Of a stretch of DNA of 64,000 bases, positions 43,645 through 53,912 are shown one piece after another. Below the pieces are notes generated by a model. It ran no database searches. It saw only the letters and a program-made list of their open reading frames with translations, and was not told the origin of the DNA. Position 1 is the first letter of the stretch. Each line of letters opens with the position of its first letter. The position numbers were made by a program, and so were the translations under genes. The stretch is from Coffea arabica (lineage: Eukaryota; Streptophyta; Magnoliopsida; Gentianales; Rubiaceae), in assembly GCF_036785885.1 (NCBI RefSeq), contig NC_092323.1, positions 9,246,501 to 9,310,500 on the forward strand, written 5' to 3'.

Positions 43645-44190
43645 TTCATATCTAACACATCCATCTCCCTTTGGCGAGCCTGGTCAGTTTCTTTAAGATT
43701 ATTATTGTGAAAAGGACTGGCTTTCATTTACGTCATCAATAATCAAAACTAGCATCTGCCATACTTTGTTCCACAGATGTCAATTGGCAAAATTTTCTAC
43801 CCATGGTGTCAATTTGCAATTTTTACTCTACGATCCTTTTCTTAATGTTTCTTCTGTCGTTTTGGCTTTTAATGGATGAAGGTTTTCGTGTTTATTGGGT
43901 TTTTGACTGTGCAAATTGTTCATTATTTGGTGACACCTCATTTAGGCTATCCTTGTACTGCCGCCAAATTGGCACATCTAAGCACCATCATCATCAGCAA
44001 TCAAATCTTTAATCTTGACAGGCAAGTCGGAAAAGAGGTTTCTGATATAATATGGGCATCACCGCATCAGAGAAAAAATTCAGTAGCAAATATGCAAGAT
44101 TCTAGGTAATATATGATTATGCTGGTGTATCTGTACAGTTCATGTACTCTTCAATCTCGTCTTTCACATTTACATGTTACTGCACAGTTT
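43645..44190. other. Intergenic between Helitron end and GH9 fragment
   Basis: No supported gene. A plus frame at 43803-44012 has a hydrophobic start but no recognisable family. Confidence 0.45.
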
Positions 44191-44832
44191 ATAGACAAGA
44201 GTCACAAGACTGGTATTCTCCTATGTGAAAGACGGAAGTTTTGGAGATGCGGTGAGAAGGCCAGACAGAAGACCAACAATGAAGGCTCTGTTATAAGTGG
44301 TTGGTTCTACTTGGATAGAATTGTTTCGGGAATCAATATAGCTGTCATTGAGAAATGGTCCACCAACAAGAGCTCCAGTTGCCGCCATGTTTGGATTTGG
44401 AGTTGGTGAACGAAGCCACTTGAACCCATCATTGCAACCTGTATTATAGACAAGAGTCACAAGACTGGTATTCTCCTATGTGAAAGACGGAAGTTTTGGA
44501 GATGCGGTGAGAAGGCCAGACAGAAGACCAACAATGAAGGCTCTGTTATAAGTGGTTGGTTCTACTTGGATAGAATTGTTTCGGGAATCAATATAGCTGT
44601 CATTGAGAAATGGTCCACCAACAAGAGCTCCAGTTGCCATGTTTGGATTTGGAGTTGGTGAACGAAGCCACTTGAACCCATCATTGCAACCTGTATTAGC
44701 ATCTGCCGGAATTGAAGCTCCCCTGTGATGTACATACTTGGGGTAGTCACTGCTATATCCAACGAGGTAGCTCATCTTCATTGGATTACTTTCCAAAACA
44801 TAATTTGCTTGAATTAAGTTGATTGAAAACAA
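44191..44832 (-). pseudogene. GH9 endo-beta-1,4-glucanase last-exon fragment, partly duplicated
   Basis: The minus frame 44476-44832 encodes about 110 residues typical of the C-terminal end of plant GH9 endoglucanases (cellulases): ANYVLESNPMKMSYLVGYSS, DYPKYVHHRGASIPA, GFKWLRSPTPNPN, ATGALVGGPFLNDSYIDSRN and the end LLSGLLTASPKLPSFT. The homologous exon begins just after a plausible AG acceptor. None of the upstream GH9 exons that carry most of the catalytic domain are found to the right, so this is a fragment, not a working gene. A tandem duplication of about 255 bp repeats the last part: 44191-44445 and 44446-44698. The left copy begins after the stop codon of the right one and differs by an extra GCC codon, so the unit keeps the frame. 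It lies between two Helitron ends. Confidence 0.85.
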
Positions 44833-45206
44833 GATTACGATAGGAAATGGGAAAATCTAGAATCATGATCTTGGTGTGTCATACAACAATACATTGGTTC
44901 TTGAGAGACTTTAGAAGTAATTTAACTGGGACCACCTTTTCTAGAGCTACTCGATGTGGCCAATTAATGCAGCTAAATCAGTTCTTAGATAGTGTGGTTA
45001 AAGAATGACGTACCTGTGAAATTGCTAAACTTCGCAAGTTCAACTGAACTGAGGAACTGACAGGGACAGAACCACTATCAGACAAACGAGTATTGGTATT
45101 CACATTCGCTATATTAGTATTTGCAATTTGTTATACTAGTGTCTGTATAGTACTGTGTTGTATGTCACTAGAGGCTCCACATCCTAAAATAATAATAATA
45201 ATAATA
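44833..45206. other. Intergenic
   Basis: No further GH9 exons are recognised. An (AAT)n run at about 45187-45206 abuts the long-inverted-repeat element. Confidence 0.5.
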
Positions 45207-47698
45207 GGGTTAATTTTGATAAACCCCTTCAAAAAATTCTTATTCCTCGCATTGATCCTGAATGTTTAATCGAATCAATTCACCCCTTACTCTATTATAG
45301 TTCTCCCAATCAAGTACAATTAGGTTGGAAGCCCAATTGCGTGCCGAATTTAGCATGTGCGATGCGTGTAGTATTTTGACTTAGCCAAATTACCCCCAAG
45401 TTTTTAATTATAAAAATTTTTTAATTGCTTGGTCTTGTTGAAAAATTTTCAAAATAAGCTGGTTTTTCCCCATCTCACTAAAAATTCTAATTTTGTGCAA
45501 TTTTAGATTGATCGTAATTGAATTTAATTTTACTATATATTAACTCATGGTTACTATTTTTGATATCTTTGTTATAATGGCAAAATGTATTAGAAAAAAT
45601 ATAATTGTCAAACACATTGTACTTTATATTTCATCAGTTCAACATTTTTTACAATAAGCATAATATTCACATTATGTCTCTACTTATTTTACTAGTTTAA
45701 ACTAGGGGGAGTGCCCGCGCATCGCGCGGGTGTTTGGTGCCTGTGGTTAAAGAAGTGTTTTCGTTGAACTAAAAATAGTACACTATGTGACATAATTAGA
45801 GGTAGGTACGATTACGAGATAAACAACATAAGAACCACCCAATATTAGAATCAGCAAGTTCCCAAAGACAAATAAGTAGATGCAGCAAATTCCCAAAAAT
45901 GTACGGACAAATAGGTTTTCCATGATCCAGATAGATAATAGAGTAGTTCAAAAAGACATTATGTATGTCCACTTATTTAGTGATAGTAATAGTAGTAAAA
46001 TCTTTTAGATGCTGTAATAAGCAGCATTCAGATACGTTGCTTCTTGGTGGTTTCTTCATTTTGTTTTGCAGGGGTTGTACCACTGGTTCCTTCACTGGAC
46101 TTTGTAGACGGTGAGGGTGCCAAAGTGGTTGAGTTGTCTCTTTTCTTTGTTTCCACTGCTTGTATTGCAATATCCATTTGTGTTCCTTTAGAGTTAAGGT
46201 CTGGGTTGTCGGCTACTTCAGTTGCGTTTATTGCACTTCCGGTATTCCAGGATGTAGATGTTGTTCCGTAGTGACAAATATTAGAAAACCACACAAATGA
46301 CTTGATACCCAAAAAGCTAACCTTATTCCAGAAATCCCACCGAGAGCTTTTTCTTGCTGTTATCCCGAACCTATAACATTATAAGAACACCAGTCAAATT
46401 ACAGAGGCCTTCTAAATTTGTGAAAAAATCTGTATGTTGCAGCTAAATTACAAGGGCCAAGTGTCAAATTTTAGGAATTAAGCACATATCAATGCCAGAC
46501 ACGGCCCAAACCACCCACATGAACGACAAAATTGCGGGAAAAATCTTACCTCAAGCTGAATCACCAGGAGTAGCTGCGGCTAAAGAACATTCTGAGATGC
46601 TCGGTAGAAAGGCATAAAAAATAGCCCAAATCCCAGAATATTAAAAGGGTGAAACCGAAGAAGATGAAAGAGGAGGCATTGAAATAAGCATAATCAATGC
46701 GCAGCCGTTTGGGGAAAGGAAGAGGCATGGAAAATCCCAATCCCTGAAGCTGAAAGGGGGGAAACAACCCAATCCCAAAAGGCCAGATATGGAGTCATTA
46801 ATAAACCCATGTTTATGGCCGTTAAATTCAGGCATAAATGACATCAAAACAGTGGAGTTCACACCTGAGAGAGGATGAAAAGACAAACTGGGAATCATGA
46901 CGCTAAAGCTAACAATATCATGAGACAACATCCAAAGAATACAAAAACTAATATCCAGATGCAAACATGAAGTTATCCGGAAAGCTCATGAAACATTAGG
47001 CAACAGTGGCTAAGAACAGCAGGGAAAAAGGCTGTTCAAGTTACAGACACAAACAGTTGTCTGTGAGAGCGGCCAAGACTCATTTTTGGCAATTTCAGCC
47101 AAAGCGCGAGTCCCAAACGGCTGTCTGCGGCTCAAGAGCTGAAAGTGTGCTGTGTAAAGGCCATTTCAGTAATTACACAAATCCACATGCTTATATGAGT
47201 TGTACCAAAAGCAACAAATGGTTCCAGATTAATTGCACATACCATAAATACCCAAACACGCAACCACATTTAAAGTTTTAAATGTCTATAAAGAAGGCCA
47301 TTTCGGTTAATATACCCAATCACATGCTTTCCTGACCTGTACCTTCAACTTGCAAAACACTTCATAATATAAGGAATTTCCAAAAAGTCCCTACCTATGC
47401 GATTGAAATTCAACCTCCTCTTTGACAAAAACTCAATCTTATATAGTATAAGGAAATTTGTTCAAATTTTTTTTTTTTTGTAAAATTTTATATAGCATGG
47501 GATGTGTATATTGGCCAGTTCATAAAATTATATATGTTGCACATGCGAAATTCAGAACGAGATTGGGCTATCCAACCCAATTGTATCTAATTGAGAAATT
47601 TGTAATAATGCAGAGAGTGAATCGATTCAATTAAATATTCAAAGAGACAATAAAGATTAAAGAAGCACTTCTCTAGGGGATTTAGTAGAATTAATCCC
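45207..47698. mobile_element. Element with long inverted ends (Mutator-like), hosting a Helitron
   Basis: The left end (45207 to about 45394), starting GGGTTAATTTTGATAAACCC, is matched by the reverse complement of the right end (about 47505-47698), starting GGGATTAATTCTACTAAATC. Both share TTTAATYGAATCRATTCAC, TACAATTRGGTTGGA, AGCCCAAT and GCATGTGC in order. Identity is perhaps 70-75% by eye, so the element is old. Long inverted ends suggest a Mutator-like element. The target duplication is hidden by simple repeats on both flanks. The middle contains a Helitron end. Confidence 0.7.
45702..47444 (-). mobile_element. Non-autonomous Helitron (minus), nested
   Basis: On the minus strand the 3' end reads hairpin CCCGCGC-GAT-GCGCGGG (45714-45730), 8 nt, then CTAG (45702-45705) followed by T, the plant Helitron terminus. 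A possible 5' end is TCCTTATACTATATAAGATT at about 47444, which resembles known Helitron starts, but the base before it is T instead of the preferred A, so this limit is tentative. Inside, a minus frame at 46028-46312 continues FWNKVSFLGIKSFVWFSN and ends in a Ser/Thr/Lys-rich tail. It might be a captured gene fragment; I do not recognise it. Confidence 0.65.
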
Positions 47699-47945
47699 AA
47701 AAAAAAAAAAGCAAAAAAGTTTTACTGTTTTACACCTTCTCCGTTCAGTCCACCAAAAAAAAAAAAATTGTAATTCCACGTAGGTATGGTTTGTCTGGCA
47801 TTTTGATCCCATCAGTACTACTACTAAAATTAACCATCACCGGGTCGCATAATTTTTTTTCCCTTTTTTTTTCGGTGGAAAGAAACTTCTGGGGTTTTCT
47901 TGTTCTTGGTGAGGGACAGAATCTATCACGAGCAAGTTTATACGG

Positions 47946-50890
47946 ATGAGTGGCGGCGGCGGCGATGGAGGAAGTGGAGGACGAGAAGGCGATTGGGACT
48001 GCAGCGGTTGTGGCAACCGCAATTACGCTTTCAGATGCTTCTGCAACAGATGCAAGCAGCCGAGGCTCCTGGTTGACAATAAAACCCCAGCCGATTCCAA
48101 ATGGCTCCCCCGCATCGGTGATTGGATCTGCACCGGTAAGTTCCCCCCAATTATCCATTTGGCAATTGCTTCTGTCTTTCGTTCATTCATAATCCAGGGT
48201 AAATAACTCTTGTATGCTCTGATAATTTACTATGAGAATTCTTCGCTTCCATAGCTAGTTAAATTATAGCTTTGTTAAACTATGTCACATTACCTTAAGA
48301 GCTGCAGCCATTTCTATTTTTCGATTTTTTCTCCCTAATCCATGATTACCACCTGCTTTTATTTGCCATGGAATTAAGGGTTTCTTCACAGCACATACTT
48401 GCCGGTCTCTCAAAAATAAGACCTTTAAGCTAGATGCACGTCTGAGCTAGAGAGAGTAAAGTGCTTGTTTCTTCCCTGCATATGCGATAATCTGATAACC
48501 AGATAAGGCTATAAGTTAAATCAAACATTTTGTTATCATCTGAAGCATCTAAAGAGTTTCCAGCATTATTCAGTTGTGTTTAGACTTTTTTCTAAGCTAG
48601 TTATTCATCATGCACATTAGAAGAAGTTAAAGATGCCGGTCAAATCTATGCTGCAAGTTTTGTGAAAGAATGTACGAGTGGGATACTACTTTGTTGATTA
48701 TTTCATGCTGTTTGTTTGTTGCTATTCTTTTCTTCCATGCAATGTCTTTAGCAACAAACACTAGTTCAGTTAGGTTGTGAATTTTTAAAGTTTTTGGATG
48801 ATGATTTTGTATGCAATCGCGGTTGGCGTGCATTTCTTGGAATATTTCCACTTCCTGGCTGCATTCTGGGTGCGTGTGTATGGCAATGGATCGATAGGTT
48901 GCACTAACAACAATTATGCATCAAGAGAAAAGTGCAAAAAATGCGGGCAACCAAAGGAGATAGCAGCGATGCCAGCTATGGCAATCCCTGGAGCTTCTGT
49001 CCCAACTTATCCAAATTATTTTGCCAGGGCACAGGGAGGACTCGATCAAAGGATAAACAACGGATTGTTGGGGAATGGATCTCTCCAGCAGTCACTGCCT
49101 TTGAGCTCTAACTGGCCTTTTGCTGGGGCTGATAAATTTGGTCTTCAACCAGCTGCTACTTGGCCAGTGAATGGGATGAATACTTCTGGTGTTCTGCATG
49201 CTAGCCAAGCTAATCAACTAGTTTCTGCTCCAAAAAGCTGGCGCAGTGGTGACTGGATCTGCAGCTGTGGCTTTCACAACTATTCTTCTCGTGCACAGGT
49301 CTGACAAAGCAGAAAATGTTTTAATATTTAAACTTGTTCTTTCAGATGAAGTGACATAGATCACACATCTGAATTTTGTGAAGTTGTCCTGTAGTGCAAA
49401 AAATGCAACACTCCAATGCCAGAAGCTGCACGTTCTTCTTTTGTCAGTACGGCAATTACAGGTACGTAGAGATGTCTTTTTTTATGTACCAAGTCTCTTT
49501 AAACATTCACATACGGACGTGAATGTTTATTTCTTTGTTTTCTTTAATTGTGGCCTTCTTTTCCACCATTTCCATTACAGGTCCTCCTTTTTTTTTTTGG
49601 GGAGGAAGGGGGGGCGGTGGTTGGGCGGTGGGGGCTGTATTGCTACTTGCTTATCATTTTGGGAGGCTCCAATAGAATGAAAGTTGGCAACGTTTATGTT
49701 CCTTAATCAGATAGTTTGAGTCTGTAATTGATCTTTTCTGTGCTATTTGATGGAAGCTCATGGAACAAAAAGAGTAGCTTCTGAAGAACTTGTTCACGAA
49801 TGGGATAGCAAGAGACTGAACGCTGGACAGGTTGGACACCAATTTCTTTATCGGGTTTCAGATTGAGTATTTGATTCTAAATTGTAGCTTTGACCTTTTT
49901 TATTTCTATAAATCTGATTTGCTGGTTATGGGTTGCAGCCTGCATATTCAGGACCTGAATCTGTTGTCGGTCCTAGTGGCAGTCAACCATCTCTCATTTA
50001 CTCGACCTTTCCAAGTGCAAGTTCAGCTTTGGGTCCAAATTTGCAATTTAATCTGCAGGTACCGCATGTACCAGCAGCTCCTACTCTTCTTGGCAAAGGG
50101 TAATGATCGCTTCTTTGGTGCTTTGTTCATATTACGTGGAAGTTGGCAAAGGATTTTTTTTTTCCTGGATGTGTTATATTCATCTGGGATGTGGTTATAT
50201 ATGCTTAAGTTTCTCTTGTTCCTCACTATTATGTCATTACCTTTCATTGTTCTGTCCTGCCTTTCTTTGAACAGTCAAAGATTCCAAAATGAAAGTAAGT
50301 ATTGGTCAAGCTACCTTCTGTGCTCATCTGTCTTCTGACTTGGAGAATCAGATTTAAATTTGTAAAACAGAACCAGTTGTAGCCTTTCTCTATGAATCAA
50401 ACATTTTTCTGAACAATAAACAGATTCTTGTATGGAGCATTAAGCATATTGTATCTTGGCTCTTAATCTTTTCTTTGGTGTTTGACCCCCATACCTGGCA
50501 GGGCAAAACAATGGCGTGATGGGGATTGGATGTGCAATAATTGCAACAATCACAACTACGCATCTCGATCAGAATGTAACAGGTCAGTACCTAGAGAAGC
50601 ATACTTCCAGTACTAAACTGCTTCTTGTGCTATGATATGTCATCTTCCTACTACAACCCCCACTCCTCTCTTCCTTCAGTGGAGGAAGACCTGCTAAAAA
50701 AATTCAATGAAAGTTATAGCAGACCATAGATCAAAGAAATGGCATGGAAACGTTGAGATTTGTTATCACGTCCCTGCATGCTCTTATTTCTGAATTTTTG
50801 CAATACAAGTGGGCTGATTCTCAAAGTTCTTGGAATTACAGGTGCAAGAAGCAGAGAGAGGTGCTTCTTCAGCAAGTTGGTGTTGCGTAG
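47946..50890 (+). CDS. RanBP2-type zinc-finger protein with four fingers
   Basis: Seven exons join in frame: 47946-48135, 48898-49298, 49395-49461, 49757-49830, 49939-50099, 50502-50582 and 50842-50890 (340 residues). Each finger has the W-x-C...C-x3-N...C-x2-C RanBP2 pattern: residues 17-36 (DWDCSGCGNRNYAFRCFCNR), 59-79 (DWICTGCTNNNYASREKCKK), 182-201 (DWICSCGFHNYSSRAQCKKC) and about 306-326 (DWMCNNCNNHNYASRSECNR). Finger 3 has C-x-C at its first pair instead of C-x2-C. Two introns split a finger before its last cysteines. Linkers are rich in Gly, Ser, Asn and Pro (low-complexity). Proteins of this architecture bind single-stranded RNA through such fingers, so an RNA-binding role is inferred. 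The start is the first ATG after a leader and gives a Gly-rich N-terminus. I cannot assign a named orthologue. Confidence 0.88.
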
Positions 50891-51304
50891 CCTACAGCAT
50901 TGAAGGGATTTTAAGTTTGCTCCAATTGTGTAACAGCTACTGTTGATTATTGGACACATGGATTCGATGCGGTGATCATTCGATCATCCTGCCTAGATTT
51001 GGTTTGATTTACTGCACAGTGCGGGTACAAATTGAGTTTATTATGAAAGGTTGTGTTCCAGTGTGAAGTATGAAAATGTGCAATCTTTCTCAGGAGCCTT
51101 TTCACTGTTTAAAATGTGGTGATTGAATCTGAATGCACCAAATTTTCATGTATTGGATATACTAGAATACTAGTCAAGGCCGTGGATAACAGAGAAATAC
51201 AAAGGGTAATAGTTCTCGAACAGAAAAACTTAATCCACTCTTTTAACTCTAGACTATCCTGCACCTACAGAAACTTCAATTCTTGATTCGTAGAGAGATT
51301 CTCA
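50891..51304. other. Converging 3' ends
   Basis: The 3'UTR of the zinc-finger gene (plus) and the 3'UTR of the minus-strand gene that follows meet here. Nothing else is seen. Confidence 0.5.
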
Positions 51305-51799
51305 TTAACCTTTGAACATGGAGGTGGGAGCCAAGGGAGGAGAATCCAGCTGGTAAAGATTGAGTGCGGGGCCAACAAAGCGGAATACTATCCACCCCCC
51401 AATAATGATAAAGATGGAAGCATAAGCAAACTTGTTAAGCCAGAACAAGATACCTTTCTCCCCCATATAGAGCTCTACAACCTTCTCGGTCAGAGTCATG
51501 GATTCCCAGTCCTTGGGATGAGCTGCTGTCTCTGCTTTCATGGACGCGCCGTCCTGCTGTTGATTTCTTCTTCTTCTTCTTGAACCCCTTCGGAACCGAA
51601 TCTCCACCGTGTCTGGAGGCTTTATGGGCTGCTGAATTGGTGTTGACGCATTTGGTTCGTTGCTGCCGGTTTCACCGTTGATGTCGTCGCTGCTGCTTTT
51701 AATGGGACCAAGCGTGAGGAATTGAACATGTTGGCGTTGGGATGATGCCAGGGAAATTGAAGCTGGGATAGCATTCAAAGGTCTTGGCGGAGATAGCAT
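51305..51799 (-). CDS. Small single-pass membrane protein, probably plastid-targeted
   Basis: A single-exon frame of 164 residues. The N-terminal about 35 residues are rich in Ser, Ala, Pro and Leu with few acidic residues (MLSPPRPLNAIPASISLASS), like a plastid transit peptide. A basic stretch follows (EIRFRRGSRRRRRNQQQDG), then a conserved-looking helical part (WESMTLTEKVVELYMGEKGI), then one membrane segment (FAYASIFIIIGGWIVFRFVG, residues about 127-147) and a short tail ending SPPLAPTSMFKG. The bias toward a conserved C-terminal half supports a real gene. I do not know the family's function. The start is the first ATG in the frame. Confidence 0.72.
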   Translation of the reverse strand: MLSPPRPLNAIPASISLASSQRQHVQFLTLGPIKSSSDDINGETGSNEPNASTPIQQPIKPPDTVEIRFRRGSRRRRRNQQQDGASMKAETAAHPKDWESMTLTEKVVELYMGEKGILFWLNKFAYASIFIIIGGWIVFRFVGPALNLYQLDSPPLAPTSMFKG

Positions 51800-53912
51800 G
51801 GCCGTGTTCGTTACTTACCTGTATCGGAGCCAGTCAGCCAGTGGATGGATTTCTTATCCCTCTTATCCTTCAAAAAATGTTGCTATGCTATTATAAAGGG
51901 ACTGGCCCCACAAAGGAAAGTAAAAAATTAAAAAAAAAAGGGACATATCAGAGACGTTCAAATAATTGAAAGTTTGATCCTTTTTTTTTTTTTTTTTTTT
52001 TGTGTGAATGGAATTGAATGCTTGATCAAATGCAATAAAAATTACTACGATTAAGAAACAAGTTAACTAGGACGTTAAAATTAGCAAAACAAAAAAAAAA
52101 TGTTAGCCAAATGTGAGGGTGACCGATTGCCCCTACTCAACTTTGTGAAAATTACAAATTAGGCTTGAAATTTTTATAAAAATTTTGGTTTCTCTCATAA
52201 TTGCCCCATTTAATTTAAAAAAAATATCCTTATATCTTGACAATGCCACCTCTAATTTGAAAAGTGGTCATCTCTAGACAATTAATTCCTTTTTTTAAGT
52301 ATTTCTTCTAGGTCCCATTGTTTCAAAGCTATTAATTGAGATACATTTAATTACTACTTGAACTAGAAAAATTATAGGAAGTAGAATATAAACCTAAATT
52401 TATTTTTTTTTAATTTTAAGTGTACAATCTTGCTCCCGCTGAGTAGTCTGTCCCTAGGTCCTCCTTCATTAGTGTCACCAACATTACATAAGAAATTAAT
52501 TCCAAGACAAATTTAGTAACATGTTAAATCACCTCTAGCATAGACATGAAAAGGATAATTTCCAAATCAATGCTACAACTAGAATTAAGACAAAGCACAC
52601 AAAATCTGGAGGGTGCCATTTATTTAATTTCCAAAAACTCCATCATTTACCATGTTTTACTTAGGGATAGCAACGAAGACGGCAAGTGCCCAAATTGGAA
52701 GTCATGATGCGAGTGTGGAGATTGAAAAGATTTTTCTCCCCTCGTTTTAAATGTGGCAAGGGACAGGGAAGATACCTCTACCCTGTCCCCTGTTACTAAT
52801 ATAAAATTTAAAAAAGCGATAATATTAGAAAATCTCCTCTGAGAATTATGCTAATATTATTTGACACTTCTAAAGTTTTAAAAATATCACTTATCTCTCT
52901 TGTCAGTGAAATGGGAACACTAATTACAAACACATACACACACACACATATATATGATGTATGTGTGTGTGTGTATCATAGTTTGTATGATAAAATGATT
53001 ATTTGGTTATTTTTAGTTTACTTGAATTTTTTACATATTGTAAGTTATTTACTAAAAAATAAAAATAAATATGATAATTGTGAGTTTAGATTTGCTGTAG
53101 ACATTATAACTATTCATCAATTATATGCATATCTATTAAAATTTGAGAACTAAAAAATCATAATTTATATGATAAAATGATGATTTGGTTTTTTAGTTTA
53201 CTTCAAATTTTTAAACACATTGTAAGTTGTTTAAACAAATACGATGATTATAAATTTAAATTTGCTATTAAATGTAGAGAAATGAATTAAAAAAAGATCA
53301 AAATGATTTTTAACCTTAATTTTACATTGAATATTAGCTAAAAATCTAAAAAATATTTCTATAATGTTATTATTGATATTATATATATAAAAAGAATACA
53401 AAATAAAAAAATAGCATTAAACAATCGTGGGACACTTGTGAAATCATGTGACGGGACGGGAGAAGGGGGATTTTAGAGCAGCCCGCGCTATTGACAGCCC
53501 TACTGTTTTTCTAGAAGCTTTTGGATTTTGGGGGCTCAATTTGTCTTTTAGCAGTCCAACTACTATTTTCTAGGACAAGAAAACCAGTAAAAAGTGAAAA
53601 CATTCCTCATAAAAAGCCAGAATCTTCAGAAATTATGCCAAATTTATCAACTTCTCTTACAGCTCGGTTTGCAAACCCGACAAGTTGCCAGGCCCTTTTC
53701 AGATAAATAGAAATTTCCAAATACATCCTCCAATTCCACTCTAATTGCAAAAAATCCTTGACTAATTCCGAACCCCATTGAGAACTCTGCCGTAAATTTC
53801 ACTGCTTGTTGATCTTCCACCTGAAGGAACTCCAATTCCGCGCAATAAAAACTGGGGAATAAAAAGGAGTAAAGTTGGAGTCGGTTGTCCAGCGAGTCGA
53901 CTCATTATTGGG
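51800..53912. other. Intergenic, AT-rich
   Basis: About 2 kb of AT-rich DNA with a T run near 51980, a (CA/TG)n patch near 52930-52975 and a likely decayed hAT-type element (52661-53503). The last about 100 bases are the ALKBH9 5' leader. No other gene is seen. Confidence 0.5.
52661..53503. mobile_element. Probable decayed hAT-type element
   Basis: The left end is TTAGGGATAGCAACGAAGAC; the right end reverse-complemented is GTAGGGCTGTCAATAGCGCG. Imperfect inverted ends of the TAGGG...CAA type, with 7 of 8 matching flanking bases (TGTTTTAC and TGTTTTTC). GGGACAGGG/GACGGGACGGG motifs lie inside, near both ends. The core is AT-rich. Confidence 0.45.

Noticed and set aside
44833-45206. Search for further GH9 exons upstream of the fragment
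   Set aside because: No GH9 motifs found in any frame.
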